A stretch of 64,000 nt of DNA, from the NCBI RefSeq assembly GCF_003326755.1, contig NZ_JPWH01000004.1:124001-188000 (forward strand). Reading direction: 5' to 3'. The stretch comes from Thalassospira profundimaris. Its GTDB lineage: Bacteria; Pseudomonadota; Alphaproteobacteria; Rhodospirillales; Thalassospiraceae. How positions within the stretch are numbered: position 1 is the stretch's first letter; the number at the start of each line of letters is the position of its first letter. The position numbers were made by a program, and so were the translations under genes. Positions 10,353 to 19,924 of the stretch are shown one piece after another. The notes under the pieces were generated by a model. It was not told the DNA's origin, ran no database searches, and saw only the letters and a program-made list of their open reading frames with translations.

Positions 10353-10563
10353 TTCTGGCAGTATTTTCCGAAATAAAACAAAAACACCGTGATTTTGCGT
10401 TGGCCTGTGCTGTTGCTCTCGGAGGGCCTGTCGCGACAGTCCGTCGTTGTGTTGCTTTGCCAGGCCATTGAAAAATTTCTGCAATCAGTCATGGATAAAT
10501 ACCTACGCCTGTATATTATACAGATCGCTTAGGGGTATAAAAAGAAGTCAAGACCATTTCTAA

Positions 10564-11868
10564 ATGCACCCGGATGACGAAGGCCTTTGTCGCACTATGA
10601 CGGCAAAGGAATGGGGCGCTGTGATTGGGGATGTTTGCCGGATTGGGGGAGTGCACAGCAAAGCCATGTCTATTCGGATTAAAGTTGCCAAAACCGACAA
10701 AGAACTAAGTGACGTTTATCATTTGCGTTATCAGGTTTATCAAGACCACGGCCATTTTGCCGATAAATATGACGGGGCAGTGGTTGACCTGTATGACGCC
10801 GTTCCCTCTGTTGCGAATCTGATTGCCTATAGTAACGATGTTCCGGTGGCGACCATTCGGGTTAACCGTGATTCGGAACTGGGTTTACCGGCTGACCATG
10901 CCTTTGATTTTTCCGGCTATCGGCAAAAAGTAACGGAAGAACGACGCGTTGCAGGGCTTGACGCACCGTTATTTGCCAGTGCCGGTATGCTTGCCATTGC
11001 CGAAGAATGGCGCAACCGCCGCTACGTGTTTGGCGGCCTTCTAAGGATGGCGGCCGATATTGGTCATATGTGGGGCGTGACCCACATTCTGGCGACGGTC
11101 AATGTGACGACGGCGGGCATTTATGAAAGGCTGGGCTGGCACCGTTTGGCCGATCCGGTGGTAGTTGGCGGACTGGGTGTTGAAATTCTGCCTTTTGCCT
11201 CGCCAATGGAGCCGATGTATCGCTGGGCCTTTGGCATGTTCAAGGACCAGAAAGGTCTGTTGGACCAGTTTAGCGGCTGTTTTCAGTGGTATCTGGTGGA
11301 TGGCGGTACGGAAATTTTTCGTCAGGAAGATGTCGGAGACGAGGCCTTTTTGATTACGAAAGGCAGTGTTGACATCATGCGCCACCATGACGGGTCGGAC
11401 CGGACCCTGCGTTTGGCGAAGTTGGGGGCGGGTGACATGTTTGGTGAATTGTCATTGATCGATTCATCGCCCCGTTCGGCAACCGCCGTTGCCAGCCGCA
11501 ATACCGAACTGGTTGTCATCAATCGTGATGTTTTTTGGCAAAAAAGCAATGAAGACCCGCAGCGCCTGAAGGACCTGATGCAAATCCTCTCGGAGCGGCT
11601 GCGCGATGCCAATAATCTTGGCATGATATATGCCTGCGGGTCGGATGACGAGAGACTGGCCTATTTTACCAATCGCGTGCGTCGTGGTGCCATTCCGGAT
11701 CCGAGGGACCCGGAAATTTTAAAATCGCGCATGTCGATTGAAGAATTTGCCGATATGGCGCTGGTGACGGTGGAGCAGGCCGAACGATACCTGGGCCATT
11801 TGCAAAACCAGGGAATACTGGAATTTACAGCACGACAGATCACGTTTTTCGGGGGCGAAACGAAGTGA
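10564..11868 (+). CDS. Acyl-synthase-like GNAT / cNMP-binding / winged-helix fusion protein
   Basis: The 434-residue frame has three parts. Residues ~36-230 form a GNAT fold of the LuxI/FeeM type: LRYQVYQDHGHF, ANLIAYSNDVPVATIRV, and the late LATVNVTTAGIYERLGW segment. That family transfers acyl groups from acyl-ACP to amino acids or homoserine lactone. Residues ~245-360 form a cyclic-nucleotide-binding beta-barrel with an intact phosphate-binding cassette (FGELSLIDSSPRSATA, including the key Arg). Residues ~380-430 resemble a Crp-type winged helix. The start is uncertain: ATG 10564 is the longest; ATG 10666, after GGGGGAG, lies just before the conserved region. The next gene overlaps by 4 bases (GTGA), indicating coupled translation. 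Substrate and effector are unknown. Confidence 0.7.
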   Translation: MHPDDEGLCRTMTAKEWGAVIGDVCRIGGVHSKAMSIRIKVAKTDKELSDVYHLRYQVYQDHGHFADKYDGAVVDLYDAVPSVANLIAYSNDVPVATIRVNRDSELGLPADHAFDFSGYRQKVTEERRVAGLDAPLFASAGMLAIAEEWRNRRYVFGGLLRMAADIGHMWGVTHILATVNVTTAGIYERLGWHRLADPVVVGGLGVEILPFASPMEPMYRWAFGMFKDQKGLLDQFSGCFQWYLVDGGTEIFRQEDVGDEAFLITKGSVDIMRHHDGSDRTLRLAKLGAGDMFGELSLIDSSPRSATAVASRNTELVVINRDVFWQKSNEDPQRLKDLMQILSERLRDANNLGMIYACGSDDERLAYFTNRVRRGAIPDPRDPEILKSRMSIEEFADMALVTVEQAERYLGHLQNQGILEFTARQITFFGGETK

Positions 11869-12761
11869 AAGAAGATACCGCAAGTTCAACGGCCTATACC
11901 GTCTTGCAGGGCCTGGTTTATGTGGCGCGACGCACACAACACAGCTATCTGGTGCCAGACAATGTAAGGCGGCTGGGCGAATGCGTTCTTTCCGCATCCG
12001 AAGAAGGGCGTGCCCGCCTGGCGGAGCTAGATAAACCCTTGGTCGGCCTGAAAGTCGGCATTCGTGAATTCATATTTCTGCCGGGCATTACCCTGCATTA
12101 TATTTTGCGCAAACGCTGTATCGAGGATAAGGCCCGTGCTGCCATTGCCGGTGGTGTCACACAGGTGGTCAGCCTGGGGGCCGGGTATGACAGCCTGATC
12201 TTTCGCCTGTCCTGTGAGTTTCCCGATGTGAATTTTATCGAGATCGATCATCCGGCGACTCAGAAATTCAAGGCGGATGCGTTTGACAAAACGCCGGAAT
12301 CGCAGGCTGGCCTGGCACGGGTGAATTATTTGAGTGTTGATTTCACCCATCAGAATATCGAAGACCGCTTGCGCGGCTTTGACCATTTTGACCCGTTCCG
12401 ACCGACTTTGTTCATCAGCGAAGGTGTTACGGTTTATCTGACCGAGGAAGAGGTAACACATATGTTTGCCTCTATTCGCAATCTGTCGGGCGCGGGAACA
12501 CAGTTTCTGTTTACCGTGGTGGAGCCGCATGGCAGCCCGCGCAGCAATACCCGCAAGGCGCTGGCCTGGTATCTGAACTTTATTGGTGAACCCCTGAAAT
12601 GGACGATGGAAGCGCCGAATATGGAGGCGTACCTGAAAAAGCAGGGCTGCGAGCTGCATTCGCTTGATGCGACAGACCAGTTTCGTGAAAAATATATGGA
12701 CCCGGGACGTCGTGCCCGTTTGCATCACGGCGAATATGTTGTTCTGGCTGAATTTGTCTGA
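11865..12761 (+). CDS. Class I SAM-dependent methyltransferase, LCMT/PPM1 type
   Basis: The predicted 298-residue protein matches the leucine carboxyl methyltransferase-like family, many bacterial members of which methylate small molecules or carboxyl groups. It shows the SAM-binding VVSLGAGYDSLIFRL motif, the acidic ribose-binding segment FIEIDHPATQ, an internal LFISEGVTVYL loop and VEPHG. The GTG start at 11865 overlaps the upstream stop (GTGA), so it is translated with the GNAT/cNMP fusion gene. The pairing suggests that it modifies the product or protein of its partner, but the substrate cannot be read from sequence. Confidence 0.8.
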   Translation: MKEDTASSTAYTVLQGLVYVARRTQHSYLVPDNVRRLGECVLSASEEGRARLAELDKPLVGLKVGIREFIFLPGITLHYILRKRCIEDKARAAIAGGVTQVVSLGAGYDSLIFRLSCEFPDVNFIEIDHPATQKFKADAFDKTPESQAGLARVNYLSVDFTHQNIEDRLRGFDHFDPFRPTLFISEGVTVYLTEEEVTHMFASIRNLSGAGTQFLFTVVEPHGSPRSNTRKALAWYLNFIGEPLKWTMEAPNMEAYLKKQGCELHSLDATDQFREKYMDPGRRARLHHGEYVVLAEFV

Positions 12762-13040
12762 TCGCCCGCTTTATGGCATGGCAGGGGGGCGGGTAAGCCA
12801 CCCCTGCAAAACCGGAATGATCTTATCGTTTTCAGAAGACCTTCGGGGCATGATATGATTGCCAGATGCCATTGGATTTTCACAAGGCACTACGAGAAAT
12901 ATTCTTGTGCAGGCGAACTGAATGCTTCTCTCGATGTGATAATTCCACTAGGTTGGCCGGTCCCACACGGCCAAGAATTTTCAGGGCTTAATCCACTTTA
13001 GGTTAATTTCGCCTAAATACCTGAAGTTAAAGGTATTAAT

Positions 13041-15332
13041 ATGACAAACAGAAACGACAAGCTGCGTGAAGCCGCTTTGGACTATCACCGGTATCCCACC
13101 CCCGGAAAGCTGGCAGTTACGGCAACCACCACCCTTGCCAACCAGCGTGATCTGGCGCTGGCTTATTCGCCAGGTGTTGCCTTTGCCTGCGAGGAAATCG
13201 TCAAAGACCCGGAAACGGCGGTGCATTACACCGCGCGCGGCAATCTGGTTGCCGTGATCAGCAATGGGACGGCGGTTCTGGGTCTTGGCCCGATTGGCCC
13301 GCTGGCATCCAAGCCGGTGATGGAAGGCAAGGCTGTCCTGTTTAAGAAATTTGCCAATATCGATGTGTTCGATCTGGAAGTGAACGAACTCGACCCGCAA
13401 AAATTCATCGATATTGTTGCTGCTCTTGAACCCACCTTTGGCGGCGTCAATCTTGAAGACATCAAGGCACCGGAATGTTTCATCATTGAAAAGGCGCTGC
13501 GCGAACGCTGCAATATTCCGATTTTCCACGATGACCAGCATGGGACCGCCATTTGCGTGGCCGCAGCCGTGCGCAACGGCCTGCGCGTTGTTGGCAAGGA
13601 CCTGGAAAAGGTCCGGCTGGTGGCATCGGGTGCCGGGGCTGCGGCCCTTGCCTGCCTGAACCTTTTGGTGTCGATGGGCCTGCCGCGTGAAAATATCACC
13701 GTGACCGACCGATTTGGCGTGGTTTACAAGGGCCGTCAGGAAGAAATGGACCCGTGGAAAGCGGAATATGCCATTGAAACCAATGCCCGCACCCTGGATG
13801 ACGTGATTGAAGGGGCGGATATTTTCCTGGGTCTTTCAGCACCCAACATTATGGGCGAAAACGAGCTGCGTAAAATGGGCGAACGCCCCATTATCATGGC
13901 GCTGGCAAATCCGACCCCCGAAGTCTCGCCGGAACTGGTCAAGGAAATCCGCCCCGATGCCGTGATGGCAACGGGCCGGACGGATTATCCGAATCAGGTG
14001 AATAACGTTCTTTGTTTCCCGTTTCTGTTCCGCGGCGCGCTGGATGTGGGGGCGACGGAAATTAACGAGGAAATGAAGATCGCGGCTGTCGAAGCCATTG
14101 CCGACCTGGCAACAGCCGAAGTTTCCGACATTGTTGCCACCGCTTATGGCGGCGAAGAACTGAAATTCGGGCCGGAATATCTGATTCCGAAACCGTTTGA
14201 TCCGCGCCTGATGCTGGAAATTCCGCCGCGTGTTGCCAAGGCGGCAATGGATAGCGGCGTTGCCAAGCGCCCGATCGAGGATTTCGACGCCTATCGCCAG
14301 CAGCTTGAAGGCTTTGTGTTCCGCTCTGGCCTGGTGATGAAGCCGGTCTTTGATATGGCACGCAGCCACAAGAAACGGGTTGTTTACCCCGAAGGCGAAT
14401 CGCGCCGTGTGTTGCAGGCCTGCCAGGTTCTGGTTGATGATGGTGTTTGTCATCCGGTCCTGATTGGCCGGCGCGACGTTATTCTGGAGCGGATTGCCGA
14501 ACTGGGCCTGCGCATTGTGCCCGATGTGCATGTTGAAATTCACGACCCGGATGATAACCGCCATTTCGAGCAGGACTGGCAGGATTTCCACAACATTATG
14601 GGCCGTCGCGGGATTAACCCGGAATATGCCCGTTCCATTGTACGCACCCGTCCGACGGTGATTGCCTGTTTGATGCTGCGCCGTGGCGAGGTGGATGCAA
14701 TGGTGTGTGGTTGCCAGGGCGGTTTCCTGCGACATTTGCGCTATGTGCGTAATCTGGTGGGCCTGCGCAAGGGTGTGACCGATTTCTCGACCGTCAATAT
14801 GATGATCATGAAACATGGCACGTTCTTTTTGACCGATACCTATGTGTCGGTTGACCCCACGCCCGAACATGTGGCCGAAACCACCATCATGGCGGCCGAT
14901 GTTGTGAAACGGTTTGGGATTACGCCCAAGGCGGCGCTGATTTCGCATTCCAATTTTGGCAGCCACGAAAATCCGTCGGCCTGCAAAATGCGCGATGCCC
15001 TTAAAATCATTCGCGTTCAGGCGCCGGATCTGGAAGTGGAAGGTGAAATGCACGCCGATGCAGCCATTTCGGAAACCATCCGCAACCGCATTTTCCCCAA
15101 TTCGATGCTGAAGGGATCGGCCAACCTGTTGGTCATGCCGACCCTGGATGCGGCCAATATTTCCTATAATATGGTTAAAATGCTGGGGGATGGTCTGCCG
15201 GTTGGTCCGATTCTGGTGGGGGCGGCGAAATCGGCCCATGTTGTCAGCCCGTCGATTACCGTGCGTGGTCTGGTTAATATGAGTGCGATTGCCGTGGTCG
15301 ATGCCAATGATCGGGAACAGTCCCGCATTTAA
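13041..15332 (+). CDS. maeB: NADP-dependent malic enzyme with phosphotransacetylase-like domain
   Basis: The enzyme oxidatively decarboxylates malate to pyruvate with NADP, linking the TCA cycle to acetyl-CoA and NADPH supply. The predicted 763-residue protein has the MaeB layout. The malic N-domain covers residues ~17-150 ([35 protein letters not shown]). An NAD(P)-binding domain covers ~160-400 ([25 protein letters not shown]). A C-terminal phosphotransacetylase-like domain from ~425 ([16 protein letters not shown]) is usually catalytically silent and regulatory. ATG 13041 follows TTAAAGGTATTA. It is monocistronic with a terminator after it. The upstream gap has two small dyads (TTAGG/CCTAA and TACCT/AGGTA at about 13000-13040). 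Confidence 0.95.
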   Translation: MTNRNDKLREAALDYHRYPTPGKLAVTATTTLANQRDLALAYSPGVAFACEEIVKDPETAVHYTARGNLVAVISNGTAVLGLGPIGPLASKPVMEGKAVLFKKFANIDVFDLEVNELDPQKFIDIVAALEPTFGGVNLEDIKAPECFIIEKALRERCNIPIFHDDQHGTAICVAAAVRNGLRVVGKDLEKVRLVASGAGAAALACLNLLVSMGLPRENITVTDRFGVVYKGRQEEMDPWKAEYAIETNARTLDDVIEGADIFLGLSAPNIMGENELRKMGERPIIMALANPTPEVSPELVKEIRPDAVMATGRTDYPNQVNNVLCFPFLFRGALDVGATEINEEMKIAAVEAIADLATAEVSDIVATAYGGEELKFGPEYLIPKPFDPRLMLEIPPRVAKAAMDSGVAKRPIEDFDAYRQQLEGFVFRSGLVMKPVFDMARSHKKRVVYPEGESRRVLQACQVLVDDGVCHPVLIGRRDVILERIAELGLRIVPDVHVEIHDPDDNRHFEQDWQDFHNIMGRRGINPEYARSIVRTRPTVIACLMLRRGEVDAMVCGCQGGFLRHLRYVRNLVGLRKGVTDFSTVNMMIMKHGTFFLTDTYVSVDPTPEHVAETTIMAADVVKRFGITPKAALISHSNFGSHENPSACKMRDALKIIRVQAPDLEVEGEMHADAAISETIRNRIFPNSMLKGSANLLVMPTLDAANISYNMVKMLGDGLPVGPILVGAAKSAHVVSPSITVRGLVNMSAIAVVDANDREQSRI

Positions 15333-15395
15333 GCGCGTTAGTATTTTGCGGGCGTGTCCCGCACTTGACCAGGCAAAAACGATGGCGCAATAACA

Positions 15396-15427
15396 GCCGT
15401 GCCGGACGGATTGGTCCGGCACGGTTT
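15396..15427 (+). terminator. Rho-independent terminator after maeB
   Basis: CCGTGCCGGA at 15398-15407 pairs with TCCGGCACGG at 15415-15424 and is followed by TTTTTG. The 10-bp stem has an 7-base loop. Confidence 0.85.
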
Positions 15428-15476
15428 TTGTCTAAAGGGCAGGCAAAACGGCACAGCAGCAACCGGGGAGGGGCCG

Positions 15477-16889
15477 ATGACTGACATCAACGAACTTGAT
15501 CGTCCGGAAAATACAGTGTCATCGGCTTCTGGTAGCGAGGATTACGTTGATCTGACCCCGGAATATGCCCGCGAAATTCTTGATGCCCTGCACGAAGAAG
15601 ATACTCCCCGCGTCGAGGAACTGGTTGGCGAACTGCACTTTGCCGATATCGCCGACCTTCTGGGCTGGGCGGGCAGTTCGGAACGCCAGCAGCTTGTTGA
15701 TGTTATCCGCCCGGATTTTGACCCGGAGCTTTTAACCGAACTTGATGACGAACTGCGTGAGGAAGTCATTGCGCAGTTGGGTACCGAGGTGGTGGCCGAA
15801 GCCATTTCCGAGCTCGATTCGGATGACGTGGTCGAGGTCATCGAGGATCTGGAGGAAGCAGACCAGCAGGAACTTCTGGGTGCCCTTTCGGAAATTGAAC
15901 GTGCGCGTGTTCAGGAAGCCCTGTCCTATCCTGAATATACCGCTGGCCGTATTATGCAGCGCGAACTGGTCGCCATTCCCGATTACTGGAGTGTTGGCCA
16001 GACCATCGACTTTTTACGGTCTGCCAAAAACCTGCCCGAAGATTTTTACGACATTATTGTGGTGGACCCGCGTTATCGCCCGGTGGGGATGATGCCGCTG
16101 TCGCGCGCGATTCGCACCAACCGCCCGGTTTTGGTTCGCGATGTCATGGAAACCGATGATATGCGCACCGTTCTTGTTACCGAAGAACAGGAAAATGTCG
16201 CCCATCTGTTTCGTCAGCGCGACCTGATTTCGACACCGGTGGTCGATGATAATGGCCGCCTTGTTGGTGTGATCACGGTCGATGACGTGGTGGACGTCAT
16301 TGATGAAGAATATGAAGAAGACATGATGCGCATGGCCGGTGTTGGCGAGGAAGATGACCTTTCCAGCGCGGTTCTCGATACCACACGATCGCGTTTTACC
16401 TGGCTTTTGGTTAATTTGGGCACGGCGATTGCCGCATCGATGGTGATTGGCCTGTTTGAACATACCATTCAAAGCCTGGTGGCGCTGGCTGTGTTAATGC
16501 CCATTGTTGCCTCGATGGGCGGCAATGCCGGTACCCAGACCCTTACCGTGGCGGTGCGTGCCATTGCCACCCGTGAACTGACCAGCACCAATGCCTGGCG
16601 CGTGGTGCGCAAGGAAGTGGCGGTTTGTACTCTCAATGGCCTGGCCTTTGCCGTGCTAAGCGGGGCGGTAAGCTGGTTCTGGTTTGATGATTGGCGCCTG
16701 GGGGGTGTTATTGGCGTTGCCATGATCATTAATTTGATCGTGGCCGGGGCCGCCGGGGCCATTATCCCGCTGGCGCTGGAACGTGCCGGGGTGGATCCGG
16801 CTGTGTCCTCGTCGGTGTTTTTGACCACGATTACCGATGTTGTCGGTTTTTTTGCCTTTTTGGGGTTGGCGGCGGCCTTTTTGTTATAA
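15477..16889 (+). CDS. mgtE: Magnesium transporter MgtE
   Basis: The predicted 470-residue inner-membrane Mg2+ channel has the standard layout. An acidic superhelical MgtE N-domain covers residues ~45-150, with many Asp/Glu residues that sense Mg2+. Two CBS domains follow (~155-285, with TPVVDDNGRLVGVITVDDV). Five transmembrane helices occupy ~305-470, with the conserved PIVASMGGNAGTQTL pore motif. ATG 15477 follows GGGGAGGGGCC; the frame to 15399 overlaps the maeB terminator and is not used. It is probably monocistronic. An alternative substrate such as Co2+ is possible for the family. Confidence 0.95.
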   Translation: MTDINELDRPENTVSSASGSEDYVDLTPEYAREILDALHEEDTPRVEELVGELHFADIADLLGWAGSSERQQLVDVIRPDFDPELLTELDDELREEVIAQLGTEVVAEAISELDSDDVVEVIEDLEEADQQELLGALSEIERARVQEALSYPEYTAGRIMQRELVAIPDYWSVGQTIDFLRSAKNLPEDFYDIIVVDPRYRPVGMMPLSRAIRTNRPVLVRDVMETDDMRTVLVTEEQENVAHLFRQRDLISTPVVDDNGRLVGVITVDDVVDVIDEEYEEDMMRMAGVGEEDDLSSAVLDTTRSRFTWLLVNLGTAIAASMVIGLFEHTIQSLVALAVLMPIVASMGGNAGTQTLTVAVRAIATRELTSTNAWRVVRKEVAVCTLNGLAFAVLSGAVSWFWFDDWRLGGVIGVAMIINLIVAGAAGAIIPLALERAGVDPAVSSSVFLTTITDVVGFFAFLGLAAAFLL

Positions 16890-16988
16890 TCCCAATTAGG
16901 TAACGTCGGGCAAGGTTTTGGGCAAGGTTCGGCCAGTGATGTCTGGCGACTCACCCGTTTGGCTTAATCGCCATGTTTATGGATCGTC

Positions 16989-19571
16989 TTATGATGGATC
17001 AGGGATTATCTGGCGTTTAAGAAACTTGACCGTGGCGGTGTTTGCCACGGGCGGTGAAAAAATAAAGCCCTGGATTTCATCACATTCGGCCGTGCCCAGC
17101 ATGGCAAGCTGTTCTTCGGTTTCAACACCCACCGCCACGACGCGCCGGTTCAGGCTTTTGCACAACCGTGTTGCCGGGCCAAGAACGCTGTTTTCAGGCT
17201 GTTCATCCAGTTCGACGTCAAACAGGGTTTGTGACAGTTTAATGCGCTGAACCGGAAACCGTTTAAGATAGCGCAGCGAAGACTGGGTCGCCCCGAACTG
17301 ATCGAGTGTCAGGCTGATGCCCGCTTCGGCAAAGCGATAGAATTGGGCCAGGGAATGTTCCGGGTCGCGCATGGCGACTTCTTCGGACACCTCTATTTCA
17401 ATCAATCCTGGCTGAATGTCGTGTTGTTCGGTTTCTTCATGGATATTTTTAATGATGTCGGCCTGGATAAACTGGCGTCCGGACAGGTTGAGGGCGACAG
17501 GAACCGGCTGGTAGCCATCTGTGCGCCACTGACTGATTTGCTGACAGACCGATGAAATAATCCAGCGGCCCAGCGGCGCGAGAAGCCCCGTCCGGTCTGC
17601 AACCGCAATAAAATCATTGGGCAGGTGGCGTAGCCCGCTATCATCATGCCAGCGTAACAGGGCCTCAAACCCCGTAAGCGTATGATCGGACAGGCGGAAG
17701 CGGGGCTGATATTCCAGGGCAAACCGTTTTTCGTCCGCCGCACGGCGCAATTGTGCCTCCAGTGAGAGGCGTGCGTGCATGACATTGTTCATGGTTTCGA
17801 CGAAAAAGCAGTAGGAGGATTCCGCCGATTTCTGGGCACGATACATCGCGGCATCGGCATTGGCCAGCAATTGCGAGGGGGCCCGTGCGTCATTGGGATA
17901 AAGGGCCACACCAACACTGACATGCAGGCGAATCTCCTCTCCACTAATCGGAATGGGATGGGAAATCGCCTCGACAATGCGTTCTGCAACCAGGGCGGCC
18001 CCTTCGGCTTCGGAAAGGTCCGTCGCGATAATGGCAAATGTGTCGCCCGACAGGCGCGAGCAGGTGTCTTTTTCGCGCACGGTTGCCCGTAACCGGCCGG
18101 AAATGGAGCGCAATGTCTCGTCACCGACATCGGACCCATATCGGTCGTTCACGGCGCGGAAATTATCGATATCGACCGTCAGGACCGATAACAGTTTGCC
18201 ATAGCGTTTGGCATGGGCAACGGCCTGGTTCAGCCGGTCGTCAAACAGGGCCCGGTTGGGCAGGCCCGTAAGTGGATCGTGGGTCGCAAGATAGCGCAGC
18301 CGGTTGACCGCCGCATTGGCCGCCGGGTTATGATGCAGCAATACATCGATCTGATCGCTATTTTTGTCAGATGGCGTCATCAAAAGATCGCAGACGACGT
18401 GAACCCCTTCCGCGCTGCGTATGACCCATTCCCGGCGGACTTCGGTTTCGCCCTGGGTGATGGCCGAAAGCAATTTGTCCTGGGCGCGCTGGGATGACGT
18501 GCCGTCGGACTGAAATTCAGGGGCGAGATTATAAAGACGGATAAATCCGTAATCTTCTTCACGCAGGTCAAAAAAGCTGGCCGTTTCGCTGGACATGGCA
18601 AGCAAATGCCCGTCCGAACGATTGATGGTCAGGGCAAGGTCACTGATATTTTCGCGACCACGAATATGTTGCAATTTGTGCGGTGCCCGGGTTTCGCGGC
18701 GATTGGCATAAAAAAACAGTAAACCGGAAAACACGACTGCCAGAACAAGACCGGTGATCGAAACCATTCGCGGGGTGTTTGCGTTAATACCGGCGGTAAC
18801 CGGGGCGGGGGTCACATCAATATCCCATTTATGTCCGGCCGCATTGACCCTGCTGCTGCGGGTCAGGTTCGGGTCATTGCCATTGCCCTGCATTTCAAAC
18901 AATACGCTGGCATTTTCGCGCACGCGAATGGTGTAATCGGCCAGATAATCGCTGCCAAGAATGGTGGCAAGCATGGTGCGAATACGGAAAACGCCATTGA
19001 CCATGCCGATGATTTCTCCTTCCGGGGTAATCACGGGCACATAGGCGGCAAAGCCCCGTCCGCCCTGAAGAAGTTCGAGCGTCGGGGTGATTTGTGTCTG
19101 GCGCTGGTCAAATGCCATATCAAGAACCGGCCCCGCCACGGGATGACGTTTCAGATCCGCCCCCATAGCCGAGACATTCCCCTTGATCGGCGCGACGTAT
19201 TTTATGATGTAGTTGGGCGATATCCAGTTAACGGCCTGAAGAGCCTCGAAACGCGATTGCAGGGGGGCGGCCTGTGCGATGTATTGCCGTTCGTCCTCGG
19301 GCGCGTTGCCGCGCCAGTTATCGGCGAAATTTTCCAGCGCGTGCAAATTGGCATTGATGGTTTCGCCAATTCTGTCGGCCAGGTTCACGGCCAGTAATTC
19401 CGCATTTGCCCGCAGCGCCTGTTCATTTTCTTTTTTGATCTGTTGGGCAAAAAACAGCGATGCGCCACCAATCAGGCAGAAACAAACCGCTGCCATAATC
19501 GCAGCTCGCATGTTGAAGACCGACTTGTTTTGATCCCGACCCGTATCAGATATATCTGCTGCGTCCTGCAT
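16989..19571 (-). CDS. Membrane CHASE-GGDEF-EAL protein, both output domains degenerate
   Basis: The predicted 860-residue protein has a transmembrane helix at ~24-42, a periplasmic CHASE-type sensor (~75-240), a second helix at ~268-288, a PAS-like region, a GGDEF domain (~440-600) and an EAL domain (~615-855). The GGDEF active site reads LSGDTF instead of GGDEF. In the EAL domain the first motif EALLRW is kept, but DDFG has become DQFG, KID has become KLS, and AEGVE has become AVGVE. Several metal-binding residues are therefore lost. It is probably a c-di-GMP-binding or scaffolding receptor rather than an enzyme, although residual activity is not excluded. ATG 19571 follows GGGGAG. Confidence 0.88.
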   Translation of the reverse strand: MQDAADISDTGRDQNKSVFNMRAAIMAAVCFCLIGGASLFFAQQIKKENEQALRANAELLAVNLADRIGETINANLHALENFADNWRGNAPEDERQYIAQAAPLQSRFEALQAVNWISPNYIIKYVAPIKGNVSAMGADLKRHPVAGPVLDMAFDQRQTQITPTLELLQGGRGFAAYVPVITPEGEIIGMVNGVFRIRTMLATILGSDYLADYTIRVRENASVLFEMQGNGNDPNLTRSSRVNAAGHKWDIDVTPAPVTAGINANTPRMVSITGLVLAVVFSGLLFFYANRRETRAPHKLQHIRGRENISDLALTINRSDGHLLAMSSETASFFDLREEDYGFIRLYNLAPEFQSDGTSSQRAQDKLLSAITQGETEVRREWVIRSAEGVHVVCDLLMTPSDKNSDQIDVLLHHNPAANAAVNRLRYLATHDPLTGLPNRALFDDRLNQAVAHAKRYGKLLSVLTVDIDNFRAVNDRYGSDVGDETLRSISGRLRATVREKDTCSRLSGDTFAIIATDLSEAEGAALVAERIVEAISHPIPISGEEIRLHVSVGVALYPNDARAPSQLLANADAAMYRAQKSAESSYCFFVETMNNVMHARLSLEAQLRRAADEKRFALEYQPRFRLSDHTLTGFEALLRWHDDSGLRHLPNDFIAVADRTGLLAPLGRWIISSVCQQISQWRTDGYQPVPVALNLSGRQFIQADIIKNIHEETEQHDIQPGLIEIEVSEEVAMRDPEHSLAQFYRFAEAGISLTLDQFGATQSSLRYLKRFPVQRIKLSQTLFDVELDEQPENSVLGPATRLCKSLNRRVVAVGVETEEQLAMLGTAECDEIQGFIFSPPVANTATVKFLKRQIIPDPS

Positions 19572-19924
19572 AGGCTCCCCATTTTGTTATGCAGGTTGGT
19601 GCGCCGGCCGTTTTTGTGGCCAGACCTTCCCCTTTTAAATGGCAATTGCAGGCAATTACCAATGTCCACTCGCGTATTGGGGGCGCAGCTTATCGGATTT
19701 CGGGCGGAATGTGTCGCAAAATGTGCAAAATGTTATGTCGTTCTCTCAATAGGGCGGCTTTCGTCATCGCGCAGCCGTCGCCCGTGATCCACCCTAGGCA
19801 GAAGGGCCCGGAACCCCTATAACGGGGCGGCGTTTCCCGGCGCATAACTGCCCTGGATTGAGCCGCCCTGTTTTGGTCGCCGTCGGGATGTAAAACAGGT
19901 TCATCCTGCAAAAGAGATATCGAC
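19572..19924. other. Intergenic stretch between divergent genes
   Basis: These 353 bases separate the minus-strand GGDEF-EAL gene and the plus-strand RNA methyltransferase gene. Frames here have no ribosome sites. Both promoters should lie here, but no clear -35/-10 pair or known RNA was picked out. Confidence 0.4.

Noticed and set aside
13836-15422. 528-codon antisense frame over maeB
   Set aside because: It is His/Asn/Arg-rich without family resemblance; the plus strand is clearly malic enzyme.
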